A stretch of DNA of 64,000 nt from Megaustenia siamemsis (Eukaryota; Mollusca; Gastropoda; Stylommatophora; Ariophantidae): contig JAVIAB010000101.1 in NCBI GenBank assembly GCA_032433765.1, forward strand, positions 67,292,640-67,356,639, in the 5' to 3' direction. Positions 24,089 to 34,899 of the stretch are shown one piece after another; positions within the stretch are counted from its first letter, which is position 1, and each line of letters opens with the position of its first letter. Made by a program: the position numbers and the translations under genes. The notes beneath the pieces are model-generated. The model had not been told where the DNA came from. It saw only the letters and a program-made list of their open reading frames with translations, and made no database searches.

Positions 24089-24112
24089 TGGAGAGAAGAT
24101 CGAAAGCGTCAA
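24089..24112 (+). CDS. Putative micro-exon, 24 bp (WREDRKRQ)
   Basis: A weak acceptor (TGACTCTTTAAAG) is followed by 24 bp and a good donor GTGAGT. Phase 0 reads WREDRKRQ. Similar to 19839-19859 in exon and intron start. The true 3' splice site may have been lost or shifted. Confidence 0.35.
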
Positions 24113-24354
24113 GTGAGTTACTGTTTCCTCGTTTGAGAGAAGCACCAAATATTGAACCATAATTTTGTTTAATTATTTCAATGAATTAGTTTAAATAGAC
24201 AACGATGCCTGCTTTCTTTCTTTCTTTTCTTTTTCCTGGGCAGTCTAGATAAACGACATCGGCCTCAAAACAAGAATGACTCGAGCTCAAAGCTCACCAG
24301 AAGCGGTGTTTTGTTTTACACACAAAAAATAAATGTATCGGTGGTTACTTTATA

Positions 24355-24670
24355 ATGTTACCATACCCTGATCTCTTGGGTAGTTTAGATTCGATGTCCC
24401 GGCCTCTCCGATAACGGTAGTAGACAGGAGACCCCGTGTGCAGTCGCGCACGTAAAAGAACTAATGACAGTTAAACTAGAAAAAAGGAAGTCGCAATTTG
24501 TGCCGCTGTTCGGGCAAAATTGTCAGCAGAAACCTACCCACACACTGGATGCCATGGGCTGCTACAGAGTTCGTGCACGTGGGCTACGATTCTCCTCGGG
24601 TTAGCTCTAGGTTCTTGAGGGCGATATATCGGAGCACCTATGGGTTAGTCCAGCGTGTATATATGATGGT
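24355..24670 (+). mobile_element. tRNA-like SINE, family D (copy 1)
   Basis: Shares GTGTGCAGTCGCGCACGTAAA, AAAATTGTCAGCAG and CCTACCCACAC blocks with 50235-50578. The head is degenerate. Confidence 0.65.
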
Positions 24671-24982
24671 TTCAATAACAAAAGCAAGAAACAATATATC
24701 TATTTGCCATTAAATCATCAATTACGTTCTTCTTCCACTAATATATAAGGTGTACTAATATTGCTTTTGCGATCACATCTTAACATGTAGGTTTTTTTAT
24801 AACTGGTCGTTTACTGGATATTGTTGTTAATAAATAAATATTTAAAAAATTATATTCTTTATTAACATATGAATTATGTCTAAAACAAATAAGAACATAT
24901 GTTTTAGTATTATCATGTTCAAATAGCAGTATTTGATTGTATACGTTTTGCTGCACTGTTTACATACATTCTATTTACTTAG

Positions 24983-25006
24983 AGTTTTGCCTTCAGCAAC
25001 ATTATT
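24983..25006 (+). CDS. Weak micro-exon candidate, 24 bp (SFAFSNII)
   Basis: Acceptor CTATTTACTTAG, 24 bp, then the sub-optimal donor GTGTGT. Phase 0 is open. The 3' half (TCAGCAACATT) matches the micro-exon at 33169-33189, which favours a related, possibly decayed, exon. Confidence 0.3.
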
Positions 25007-25549
25007 GTGTGTATGTTCAGAAATAAGTATTTAAAAAACAGACCTTACACTGTACATGTTTCGCTGTTTGATGCTTACAAGCATATACCCACAGAAACAA
25101 CACATCACTGATACGAACTACAAATTTACAATGCGATAAAGTATGTAAGCTGGTTTGTACAAAAATATGCCTTTTTCCCATTTTCAGTGTAAAGTAAAAG
25201 AAACAAATTTTAAAACAAACGTGACACTGTAAACAAATTGAAGTAAAAGTTGTCTCCATGCCTTGAAAGCAGCGGTGGACAGTGGGTAGAACAGTTGAGG
25301 GAGCCAGGACGTCACTAGTGGTCGCATTAAATGTATATAAATATATAAGAGACAACTAATAATGAATTAATATTATTCGGGGGGAAGCTTCCGAGGCGAT
25401 AGATCAGTGAATAATGTGAGAGGAAGACGTTTGTTTACAACACTCTGAAAAATAATTGTTGGCTTTTGTGATTTGTGTGTTCCAAGTGAAACAAACAAGG
25501 CCTTCCCCTGAAATGATTCACATATAAATACATAGACTCATCATATTCA

Positions 25550-25807
25550 GGAGCCGCGATAGCTCAGTGGTTAGTGAACTGGACTACCACGGATAAGGGG
25601 TAGGGTTCGATCCCAACCGACGGCTTCCGGGTTCACCCAGTCTTAAATGGGTACTGGATTTTTTCTGGGAAAGTAAAGCAGCACGGGCGTAATACTGACC
25701 ACATTACCCCAAAAATCATGTGCTGAAGGTCTGTAAAATATAGGGTCACTAACACCATATTTCCCTATACGCCACTTGGCGTGACGGGGGTACTTTACTT
25801 ACTTTTA
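25550..25807 (+). mobile_element. tRNA-derived SINE, family B (copy 2), with 11-bp TSD
   Basis: Head GGAGCCGCGATAGCTCAGTG with a clear A box, then B box GGTTCGATCCC. The tail region is ACTTTACTTACTTTT. Flanked by CATCATATTCA at 25539-25549 and 25808-25818. The best-preserved family-B copy here, 258 bp. Confidence 0.95.
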
Positions 25808-26203
25808 CATCATATTCATATATTTAATAGTTAATTACTTGTGCAGCAATTTCATTCATTTATCTTTTTTTCTTTTCATCACAAGCAACATATTCTTTCC
25901 TTCGTTGTACTGCCATATAGCAGTTTGCATTGATCGTAGCACATAGATATACATGTTCCTATTACAAAATAATTATTATCTCAGCGTCATCTCCTTGTGA
26001 AAAGGGAGAATACAATTTAAAAAAGAGCATACAATATAATCGAGAATCGTCTTTCACGTCGATTATTTCATTCAGCACACAGGTCCTGTGTTTTCGTTCA
26101 AAATTCTATGTTGACCATTAGCCCGATACATTGCAGCATAAAGGTAGTGGCAATTGACATAATCTAAAATAGTTCCTAAAATGGTATGCATTACAATAAA
26201 GAG

Positions 26204-26395
26204 AAATGAATCCGTCTGAATAGATAGACCACTGTTTTTATAGTAACGATAAATGAATCCGTCTGAATAGATAGACCACTGTTTTTATAGTAACGATAAA
26301 TGAATCCGTCTGAATAGATAGACCACTGTTTTTATAGTAACGAATAATGAATCCGTCTGAATAGATAGACCACTGTTTTTATAGTAACGAATAAT
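26204..26395. repeat. Minisatellite, 47-bp unit, 4 copies
   Basis: Near-identical copies of AATGAATCCGTCTGAATAGA plus TAGACCACTG and a TAGTAACGA end. Confidence 0.95.
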
Positions 26396-26419
26396 GAATT
26401 CTCACGTCGTCAGCTATTC

Positions 26420-26421
<2 letters not shown>

Positions 26422-26456
<35 letters not shown>
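26422..26456. repeat. (TA)n microsatellite in a palindrome
   Basis: The TA run is framed by CGTTTATA on the left and TATAAACG on the right (26419-26460). Confidence 0.95.
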
Positions 26457-26459
<3 letters not shown>

Positions 26460-26591
26460 GGATAAATAGTGTGTTTAAAAAAAAAGTCACTGAGCAAAAA
26501 CAAAAACTTCCAATTTAAGCAATAATAATTGTTTGGAAATTACTAAACTTGTTACCGATACTAATAATTTACTCTTGGCTATTTCAAACAT

Positions 26592-26972
26592 AAACAAATG
26601 AAAAGACGACTAGAGGCCACAGAGATAGGATTTCTCAGAATAATGTTGAAAGTTCCTTGGACAGCTGAAAGGACCAATGAGGAAGTTCTCAAAGAGGCCA
26701 ACACAAAAAGGGAACTCCTAAAAAACATCAGAAAGAAACAATCAACATTTTTCGGGTACATCATGAGAAGAGGAAAGTTGGAATACTTGATGACAACTGG
26801 CAAAATAAAAGGAAAGAGAGATCGCGGACGACACAGAGAGAAAATACTGTATAGCTTGATTTCATGGCATGGAAAACAGTCAAAAACAGAAGTGACGCGA
26901 TGCACTGTAGATAGAATATTGTGGAAGGACATGATCGCCTTCGCCAACCGGTATAGCACGTGATGATGATTA
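26592..26972 (+). mobile_element. RTE-like LINE 3' fragment (family 3)
   Basis: An open terminal region starts MKRRLEATEIGFLRIM and ends LWKDMIAFANRYST, with TGATGATGAT directly after. CAAACAT at 26585-26591 and 26973-26979 may be a short target-site duplication. 5'-truncated, no RT core. Confidence 0.85.
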
Positions 26973-27341
26973 CAAACATGCAACAGCATAAATGTCAATA
27001 ACGTCATCAGCGAGTAGACAAGATAACCCTTTGCCACATCTCAGAAAGCAGTTCATAAGCGCAGAAGAGTATCATTAAATTATAAATTCGCCATGAATAA
27101 TGGTCCATATATAATTAATCTTGTAGTAATGATGAAGAAGAATAATGAGATATGTTTAACATTTGAATTTATTTATAAAACAATCACATTAACTGTTCAC
27201 AAATTAAAAGAGCTATTATTGTTGCTGGATATAAAATATTGTCAACATCTAATTTATCATCTACACACAATGCTCTTTATGCTATCATTTTTGTGGAGCA
27301 AAAATAAAATAAAAGACTTTACGAACCATATAATAGTATCA

Positions 27342-27366
27342 TCATCATTGTCATGTGCCATACCGG
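27342..27366 (-). mobile_element. RTE family-3 3' tail only
   Basis: CATCATCATTGTCATGTGCC on plus matches the 3' terminus of family 3. It abuts the 5' end of the family-5 element. Confidence 0.5.
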
Positions 27367-27385
27367 TTGAAAATGGAAAAAAATG

Positions 27386-28710
27386 AATCATTGTTAAGAT
27401 CCCAAAAAAGGGCAATCTTAGAGAATGAAACAACTGGAGGGGCGTGACACTTTTGTCAGTTGCCTCAAAGTTATTCTGCAAAATCATCCTAAATAGAATA
27501 AAGGATTCAATAGATACAGTAATGCGGGAAGAACAGGCTGGGTTTAGAAAAGGGAGAAGCTGCCTTGACCACATTTTCACTCTACGACTTATATTGGAGG
27601 AACACATTGAAAAGCAAAAACCTTTTGTACTTAACTTCATCGACTTCACAAAAGCATTTGATAGTATTCAAAGAGATTCGTTGTGGAGAATTCTGAAGCA
27701 ATATGGCTTACCATCAAAAATCATAAATATTATCAAAGACATGTATGCTGGTTACATATGTGCAGTTCGAACAGAGGAAGGACTGAGCGAATGTTTCCCA
27801 ATAGAAACTGGGGTTAAACAAGGATGTATTTTATCGCCCTTGTTATTTGGAATTGTTATGGACTTCATAATGAAGAAATGCTGCACTGGTAATAAAGGCA
27901 TCGAATGGATACAAGGAGACCATTTGGAGGACCTCGACTTTGCTGATGACATAGTTCTCATCAGCAGTCAGATAAAAATGATGCAGGAAAACACAAATGA
28001 ACTATCATCAATAGCCAGCAAAATTGGGCTTGAGATCAATCATGAAAAGACTAAAGTCATGAAAAGTTTAATTCCAACAGATGACAAAATATACATGGAA
28101 AACAAACCAGTAGAAGAGATCGATCACTTTATCTACCTTGGAAGTCACATTGATCGAGAGGGGTATACAAGTAAAGAAATTACAATCAGAATAGCTAAAG
28201 TAGCGATGTCTTTCAGAAGCCTTGAAAACTTGTGGAAATCAAAACTCATCATCACAAACACAAAACTAAGACTATTCAAATCGAATGTACTATCAACCCT
28301 TACGTATGCGTGTGAAAGCTGGAAAACAACAAGAGATACAGAAACAAAGTTGAACGCATTCGAAAATAAATGTCTAAGGAAAATACTTGGTATAGCATGG
28401 AACGAATTCAAAACAAACGAGGAAATTAGAGAAATCGCCAATCAACCAATAATATCTTCAGTAATAAAGAAAAGACGAATGTCATATGTTGGACATGTGA
28501 TGAGAAGAGATAATAATCGAATAGCAAAGCAAGCCCTCATATGGGAAACAAAAGGTAAGAGGAAAAGAGGAAGACCCAGGGAGACACTGAGAAGAACATT
28601 GATGAGAGAGGCAAGAGCAACAGGATTCGGCTCCCTCAATGAGATAGAGCTGCTTGCACAGAACAGAGACAAATGGCGAGATTTGATAACATATCTTTAA
28701 AAGAAAACTG
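27386..28710 (+). mobile_element. RTE-like LINE (family 5), RT nearly intact, 5'-truncated
   Basis: The frame starts at KIPKKGN with one in-frame stop near 27427, then is open 27444-28700. It has RT fingers (EEQAGFRKGRSCLDHIFTLR), motif A FIDFTKAFDSI, motif B GVKQGCILSPLLF, catalytic LDFADDIVLIS, KTKVMK, and a thumb/C-terminal region ending GKRKRGRPRE and RDKWRDLI. No endonuclease remains. It is the best-preserved RT in the window by length; activity is excluded by the missing 5' half. Confidence 0.95.
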
Positions 28711-28814
28711 CTAGAACAAAAATTCAGATATGAGAAGGTGTATCTTGGTCTATGCCTTATGGGCCGGCAACGGCTCGAAAGGTCAATAGATAGGTATAAA
28801 TCGGTTGACGTAGG

Positions 28815-29135
28815 CATTCATGTCTTTCCACAATCATCTATCTACAGTGCATCATATCAGTTATGTTGTTGACTGTTTGGCATGCCATGACTCCAAGCTT
28901 TTTAGTATTATCTCAAATTTGTCATCCGCGATCTCTCTGTCCTTGTATTTTGCCAATTGTAACCAAGTATTCCAACTTTCCACTGCTCATGACGTGCCCG
29001 AAAAATGGTGATTGCTACTTTCTGATGTTTTATGGAAGCTCCCTTTTTGTGTTGGCGTCTTTGACAATTTCCTCCTAGGTCTTTTTAGCTGTCCAGGGAA
29101 CTTTCAACATTCTTCTGAGAAATCTTATCTCTTAT
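28815..29135 (-). mobile_element. RTE-like LINE 3' fragment (family 3)
   Basis: Plus-strand GTAACCAAGTATTCCAACTT and the ACGTGCCCGAAAAATG block match 50770-50820. Decayed; lies just after the family-5 element. Confidence 0.8.
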
Positions 29136-29335
29136 AATAATATAATAATTTTTTTTTCTCGAAAATACCTTTTTTTTAAAATTGCTATTAAATAAAAATA
29201 AATTGTATGTTCTGCACTTGGTTACGTTTACAACATAAAATAATGCTTGAATAATTGAAACAAGCACATATCATCTTTAATAAAATTCATCCAAACATGT
29301 TTTTTATGTGTTTTCCTCTACTTCTTTTATTGCAG

Positions 29336-29356
29336 AAAACAGTAGAAGAGCTTAAC
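29336..29356 (+). CDS. Putative micro-exon, 21 bp (KTVEELN)
   Basis: Strong acceptor CTACTTCTTTTATTGCAG, 21 bp, donor GTGAGT. Phase 0 reads KTVEELN; both other phases hit stops. One of the best candidates in the series. Confidence 0.55.
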
Positions 29357-29469
29357 GTGAGTTAATGTTTCATCAGTTTGCTTAATCACAAATTTGAATG
29401 TCGATATTGGGCCCCCGTTTATGGCACCTCCCCTGAATTTGACAAATATATTTCGCCCACCTTTTTCAA

Positions 29470-29830
29470 GATCTCTGAAGTTAATATCTCTATACAGTCT
29501 TCACAACTGAATACTTCGCCCTCTCTAATGTTAATGTCTCTATACAGTCTTCACAACTGAATACTTCGCCCTCTTTAATGTTAATGTCTCTATACAGTCT
29601 CACAACTGAATACTTCGCCCTCTCTAATGTTAATGTCTCTCTACAGTCTCCAAAACGGAATACTTCGCCCTCTCTAATGTTAATGTCTCTCTACAGTCTC
29701 CACAACTGAATACTTCGCCCTCTCTAATGTTAATGTCTCTCTACAGTCTCCAAAACGGAATACTTCGCCCTCTATAATGTTAATGTCTCTCTACAGTCTC
29801 CACAACTGAATACTTCGCCATCTCTAATCT
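29470..29830. repeat. Minisatellite, 50-bp unit, about 7 copies
   Basis: Unit AATGTTAATGTCTCTCTACA plus GTCTCCACAACTGAATACTT and CGCCCTCTCT. Confidence 0.95.
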
Positions 29831-30084
29831 CCATGATGACATTTATGAAAACTGATGAATCAGGTGAGATGCGAATTTTGGGGGAAGACAGCACACTATA
29901 GTGGATAGCGTAAAGTCATCTGTTTATGAGAAGATAATTCACAATTCCCTAGCTCTACATTTAACACAACTTACCCTACCGACCACCACAGTCAGGAACA
30001 ATAGTCTGGTCAAGTCAACCATCTCATCATAAGTAACGCTATCCCCACTAATGTCACCAACGTTATCATTCCTTAGTACAAATA

Positions 30085-30147
30085 ATAATACATAAATATT
30101 GTTATATGGGGAACTTCCGAGGCGATAATAGGGAATAATAGAACAAA
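30085..30147 (+). repeat. Dispersed 60-bp motif G (copy 2)
   Basis: Matches the reverse complement of 5946-6010. It lies directly upstream of the Penelope-like relic, so it could belong to that element's terminal region. Confidence 0.6.
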
Positions 30148-30149
30148 GA

Positions 30150-32165
30150 AGTATGTGTTAGCACTCGGATTTATCATTCCTTACCCGGCCTCAAATATAC
30201 ACACTTTGTATATGTTACCTAGGATCCACAAACCTTGCTTTCCCAGCAAATGTACAGTCTTTGCTTGCTCATGTCCAACTTTTCACGTTTGGGCTACGTG
30301 GACATCGCCATCCAATTTGTTGTTCTACCATCTTTCGTTAAGGACACTAACTACATCCAACTTGTTGTTCTACCATCTTTCGTTAAGGACACTAACTACA
30401 TCCAACTTGTTGTTCTACCATCTTTCGTTAAGGACACTAACTACATCCAACTTGTTGTTCTACCATCTTTCGTTAAGGACACTAACTACATCCAACTTGT
30501 TGTTCTACCATCTTTCGTTAAGGACTCTAACTACATCCAACGTGTTGTTCTACCATCTTTCGTTAAGGACACTAACTACATCCAACTTGTTGTTCTACCA
30601 TCTTTCGTTAAGGACACTAACTACATCCAACTTGTTGTTCTACCATCTTTCGTTAAGGACTCTAACTACATCCAACGTGGTGTTCTACCATCTTTTGTTA
30701 AGGACACTAACTACATCCAACTTGTTGTTCTACCATCTTTCGTTAAGGACTCTAACTACATCCAACTTGTTGTTCTACCATCTTTCGTTAAGGACTCTAA
30801 CTACATCCAACGTGTTGTTCTACCATCTATCGTTAAGGACACTAACTACATCCAACTTGTTGTTCTACCATCTTTCGCTAAGGACACTAACTACATCCAA
30901 CTTGTTGTTCTACCATCTTTCGTTAAGGACACTAACTACATCCAACGTGTTGTTCTACCATCTTTCGTTAAGGACACTAACTACATCCAACTTGTTGTTC
31001 TACCATCTTTCGTTAAGGACTCGAACTACATCCAACGTGTTGTTCTACCATCTTTCGTTAAGGACACTAACTACATCCAACTTGTTGTTCTACCATCTTT
31101 CGTTAAGGACACTAACTACATCCAACTAGTTGTTCTACCATCTTTCGTTAAGGACTCTAACTACATCCAACGTGTTGTTCTACCATCTTTCGTTAAGGAC
31201 TCTAACTACATCCAACTTGTTGTCCTACCATATTTCGTTAAGGACACTAACTACATCCAACTTGTTGTTCTACCATCTTTCGTTAAGGACTCTAACTACA
31301 TCCAACTTGTTGTTCTACCATCTTTCGTTAATGACTCTAACTACATCCAACTTGTTGTTCTACCATCTTTCGTTAAGGACTCTAACTACATCCAACTTGT
31401 TGTTCTACCATCTTTCGTTAAGGACACTAACTACATCCAACTTGTTGTTCTACCATCTTTCGTTAAGGACACTAACTACATCCAACTTGTTGTTCTACCA
31501 TCTTTCGTTAAGGACACTAACTACATCCAACTTGTTGTTCTACCATCTTTCGTTAAGGACACTAACTACATCCAACTTTTTGTTCTACCATCTTTCGTTA
31601 AGGACTCTAACTACATCCAACGTGTTGTTCTACCATCTATCGTTAAGGACTCTAACTACATCCAACGTGTTGTTCTACCATCTATCGTTAAGGACTCTAA
31701 CTACATCCAACTTGTTGTTCTACCATCTATCGTTAAGGACACTAACTACATCCAACGTGTTGTTCTACCATCTATCGTTAAAGACACTAACTACATCCAA
31801 CTTGTTGTTCTACCATCTATCGTTAAGGACTCTAACTACATCCAACTTGTTGTTCTACCATCTTTCGTTAAGGACACTAACTACATCCAACTTGTTGTTC
31901 TACCATCTATCGTTAAGGACTCTAACTACATCCAACGTGTTGTTCTACCATCTTTCGTTAAGGACACTAACTACACCCCATATTCGTTCCTTGATCTGAT
32001 AAAACTACAACCATTTTTAGATTTGGATGTCTGCTCCTTCTACACTTCTATACACCAGAAAATGACCTTCTGGCTCTCCAGTTCTTCTTGGATCAGAGAA
32101 ACTAACCCTTGGTCCCTACCTCTGCCCTTATTCGTCAGGCGGGACTGGTATTGACCCTCAACGCA
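30150..32165 (+). mobile_element. Penelope-like element RT relic inflated by a tandem array
   Basis: Left of the array the frame reads LYMLPRIHKP (near 30206) and ACSCPTFH, the LPKIHKP and SACSCPT blocks of Penelope-like RTs. A frameshift follows, then YVDIAIQFVVLPSFVKDT. Right of the array come YSFLDLIK, FLDLDVCSFYTSI (motif A type) and, after a frameshift, ENDLLALQFFLDQRN (from 32058), then LVLTLN (near 32150). The order fits a PLE RT, with the 45-bp unit (one LVVLPSFVKDTNYIQ segment) multiplied in place. Frameshifts and a stop make it non-functional. The PLE assignment is from motif recognition. Confidence 0.8.
30318..31975 (+). repeat. Minisatellite, 45-bp unit, about 37 copies, derived from PLE RT
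   Basis: Unit CTTGTTGTTCTACCATCTTT plus CGTTAAGGACACTAACTACA and TCCAA. All copies keep the 45-bp length, so the RT frame stays open throughout. Variation is mainly ACT/TCT, CTT/CGT and TTT/TAT at fixed sites. Confidence 0.97.
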
Positions 32166-32299
32166 TTGTAGGCTCATTCCACCATTCCATGTGGCTTTGT
32201 AGGCTCATTCCACCCCTCCATTCGGATTTCGTAATCTTAACTCTACCTTCGCAGCACCTACACCTGTTTAGATATATGGGTCTCTCATCCCCCATGAGG

Positions 32300-32303
32300 T
32301 ATA

Positions 32304-32362
<59 letters not shown>
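32300..32362. repeat. (TA)n microsatellite
   Basis: About 60 bp of TA with one interruption. Confidence 0.97.
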
Positions 32363-32365
<3 letters not shown>

Positions 32366-32539
32366 ATAAAAAATACCGATGCCTACTCACACTTCCTCTC
32401 TTTCTGTTCATACCCTCGCACTTATCTTTCTTGTACTTTGTGGACAAAAAATGTTAGAAAAAAAGAAAGATTGAGTATCTTGTAATTTTCGACATTGCTG
32501 TTGACCCACTAATGCATTTAATTGTTGCATATACGCTAA

Positions 32540-32806
32540 TTTATATAATTTCTATTAATAACTAATTTATGTAATTATTGTTGCTACACTACTTTATGTA
32601 AATGATGTTGATACATTACTTTATGTAATTGTTGTTGATACACTGCTTTATGTAATTGCTTTTGATACATTAGTTTATGTAATTGTTGTTGATACACTAC
32701 TTTATGTAATTGCTTTTGATACACTACTTTATGTAATTGCTTTTGATACATTACTTTATTTAATTGTTGTTGATACACTACTTTATGTAATTTCTGTTAT
32801 TACATT
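32540..32806. repeat. Minisatellite, 27-bp unit, about 9-10 copies
   Basis: Unit TTTATGTAATTGTTGTTGAT plus ACACTAC with GTTGTT/GCTTTT alternation. It ends just before the next micro-exon's acceptor. Confidence 0.92.
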
Positions 32807-32828
32807 ATAATTTGGTTTGCATTTCTAG

Positions 32829-32864
32829 GAAGAAAAGAGAAATTTGGCATATCTAATTCCAGAG
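32829..32864 (+). CDS. Putative micro-exon, 36 bp (EEKRNLAYLIPE)
   Basis: Acceptor GGTTTGCATTTCTAG, 36 bp, donor GTAAAT. Phase 0 reads EEKRNLAYLIPE; phase +1 has TAA. The longest of the series. The following intron to 33169 is only about 300 bp. Confidence 0.45.
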
Positions 32865-33168
32865 GTAAATTTGTTTGATCCACTAAACTCGTATTAGAGA
32901 AAGACGTTGTAATTGAAGTAAAGAAAACCGTTAACCGCATTAACTATGCAATTTGAATTGTCGTCATATGTTCAGGTTACATGTGAAAGAACGTTAAAGT
33001 CGTTATTCTTCCCATCAATAAATCATTTAATTGACTATTGTAACTAAATACATTATAGTTTCAAATAAACAAACATCACGATGAAATCAAATGCTCATCG
33101 CTACCGTCCCTACATTATTTATTCGAGGAACATTTGTCTAATGTAAAATCTAAATTGTTCTACTTCAG

Positions 33169-33189
33169 ATTGTGGCGTCAGCAACATTT
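33169..33189 (+). CDS. Putative micro-exon, 21 bp (IVASATF)
   Basis: Acceptor AATTGTTCTACTTCAG, 21 bp, donor GTAAGTAAC. Phase 0 reads IVASATF. Related in sequence to 34870-34899 and 24983-25006 (shared ATTGT start or CAGCAACATT end). Confidence 0.55.
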
Positions 33190-33354
33190 GTAAGTAACTT
33201 GATCTTAAATGTTGTGGGTGTGAATATAAAATGATTAAATGTACATACTTGTGTGCTAGTCAAACATGTTATTGTTTGATGGTCAAAAAATGTAACATGT
33301 TCCTTAAATATTGTGGATATGAGTATGAAATGATTACATTTACAGACTTGTGTG

Positions 33355-33815
33355 TTTGCAGGCTTCTATACAGACCGATCTGTAATACGACACCAAAGGA
33401 GTGCATGGACGTTTGCACCACGCTCGACAGGCAGAATAGTCGATGAAGTCGGTTGTGCATACGTTATGACCACGAGCAACGTTAAGATTGAGGTGATGGC
33501 AGTGATCAGGGCATTCTTCTTGTTAGAGTCACAAAACTACACCCACTCCTGTTTTGTCATTGATTCGAAGATTGTGATAAAAAAAACGAAGAGGCGCGCT
33601 CTTTACGCAGGCAATGGGTAGAGTCACTGCAGACATCAACAATACGTCACCTTATCTACGTCACTGGATATGCGAGAATACTGCGAAATGAAAGAGTAGA
33701 TAGGTTGGCTAGCTGCGCTATCGTAGAGGACAGTCAACCAACGGAACAGGTGGACATCATCAATGCCCTCCGATATGTGGGAAGGGTACATGGCTTCGCC
33801 AGCGTCTGATGACGA
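33355..33815 (+). mobile_element. I/Nimb-like LINE fragment, RNase H region
   Basis: FYTDRSVIRHQRSAWTF, TTSNVKIEVMAVIRAF and a frame-shifted NERVDRLA follow the RNase H order of the 6752-8046 element. The DGS motif reads DRS. It runs up to the end of the EGF-like exon on the opposite strand. Confidence 0.85.
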
Positions 33816-33824
33816 TAAATAACA

Positions 33825-34125
33825 ACCCAGGAGAACGGAAAAGATTGATTGAGAGTTGACCCAACTGATGTAGAATCTGTGTCCGGATTAAATGTGGTGT
33901 TGTTGTTATCAAACAGGAAAGTAGGTTCAGATTTTTGGACGTATTTGTAAACGAGATCCAAGTACTGACACTGGGGTCCAAAATATCCGTGCTGACAACT
34001 GTCATTGTTTGGGCATGTCCCTGTAGTTTTGTCACAAACTAAGCCATTATAGCAGTGACATTGTAACGTACAATTTGCCCCAAACCAACCGTCTGCACAA
34101 GTTAGGTCATTAGCTTCCATATAGA
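33825..34125 (-). pseudogene. EGF-like exon of a gastropod-style receptor or fucolectin-like protein (possibly decayed)
   Basis: The minus strand reads NDLTCADGWFGANC, then two further Cys-rich EGF-like loops (CHCYNGLVC, TGTCPNNDSC, GYFGPQCQYLDL) and a beta-rich segment (FLFDNNNTTFNP). Eight Cys are visible. A 3' splice site TTTTTATAG precedes it at 34126-34134. This Cys/Gly layout is common in gastropod EGF and lectin-like proteins, from memory of the family. The 3' side meets LINE sequence near 33825 with no convincing donor, so the exon may be truncated. It could also be a live exon of a gene on the minus strand. Confidence 0.6.
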
Positions 34126-34530
34126 CTATAAAAACCCGCATTTAGAAAACAAAAATCTGCATTTAGAACATGAAAATACGCATTTAGAAAATGAAAACAC
34201 TTTATTTAGAACATGAAAACGTGCATTTAGACCATAAAAACCCGCATTTAGAACACAAGAATCTGCATTTAGAAAATGAAAACCTGCATGTAGATCATGA
34301 AAACCTGCATTTAGAACATGAAAACACACATTTAGAACATGAAAACGTGCATTTGGACCATAAAAACCCGCATTTAGAACATACGTAGCTGCATTTAGAC
34401 CATAAAAACCCGCATTTAGAACATACGAATCTGCATTTAGAAAATGAAAACCTGCATTTAGAACATGAAAACCTGTATTTAGAACAGGAAAACCTGCATT
34501 TAGAACATGAAACACTGCATTTTTGTGGCA
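34126..34530. repeat. Minisatellite, 21-bp unit, about 19 copies
   Basis: Unit CATTTAGAACATGAAAACCT plus G. The 21-bp period gives open heptad frames on both strands (LEHENLH on plus). The copy next to the EGF-like exon overlaps its 3' splice site. Confidence 0.95.
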
Positions 34531-34869
34531 TATTTGTCGAGTATGAAAAGGATGAAGAATGTAAAATAATTAAGACAACAACAATGGTCAATTTGGTGCC
34601 CCCAGATGACGTGCCCGGGTACAAATGTTCCCCTCCACACCTCCCTCTTTCACTGAGTTTGACAAGGCTGTTTAATGAGACACTCTCCTAGATTATTTTA
34701 CATCTTCTTGGAAATTATTATTACATATGCTCTAATAGTAGTGACTCTCAACTGGGGGCCACGTGACACTCTTTTGTACATACTTGTACATGTCAGATGG
34801 CGTTAATAACGAGATAAAGATGAACATATAAATGTACTAATTCAAAGCTAACATTTAATGACTTTCCAG

Positions 34870-34899
34870 ATTGTAGATACTATTCGTAATCAAAGCATT
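34870..34899 (+). CDS. Putative micro-exon, 30 bp (IVDTIRNQSI)
   Basis: Acceptor TTTAATGACTTTCCAG, 30 bp, donor GTAAGTAAT. Phase 0 reads IVDTIRNQSI; both other phases contain stops. The start ATTGT and end CATT echo 33169-33189. Confidence 0.55.

Noticed and set aside
25017..25355. 112-residue Cys-rich ORF on minus
   Set aside because: No recognisable domain, no splice context; chance ORF.
25550..25640. Functional tRNA gene
   Set aside because: Has A and B boxes but no tRNA cloverleaf end; the body continues as a 258-bp SINE with a TSD. The same holds for the heads at 3340, 48203, 49000 and 38115.
30235..32154. 639-residue secreted or silk-like repeat protein
   Set aside because: The repeat is a segment of a PLE RT multiplied in place; its flanks are RT with frameshifts, and a second frame is open as well.
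32898..32917. 20-bp exon candidate after TATTAG
   Set aside because: Length not divisible by three, donor GTAAAG only moderate, and an alternative AG makes the border ambiguous.
34126..34515. Cys-rich or heptad-repeat protein from the 21-bp array
   Set aside because: Period divisible by three gives open frames on both strands; it lies in the presumed intron before the EGF-like exon.
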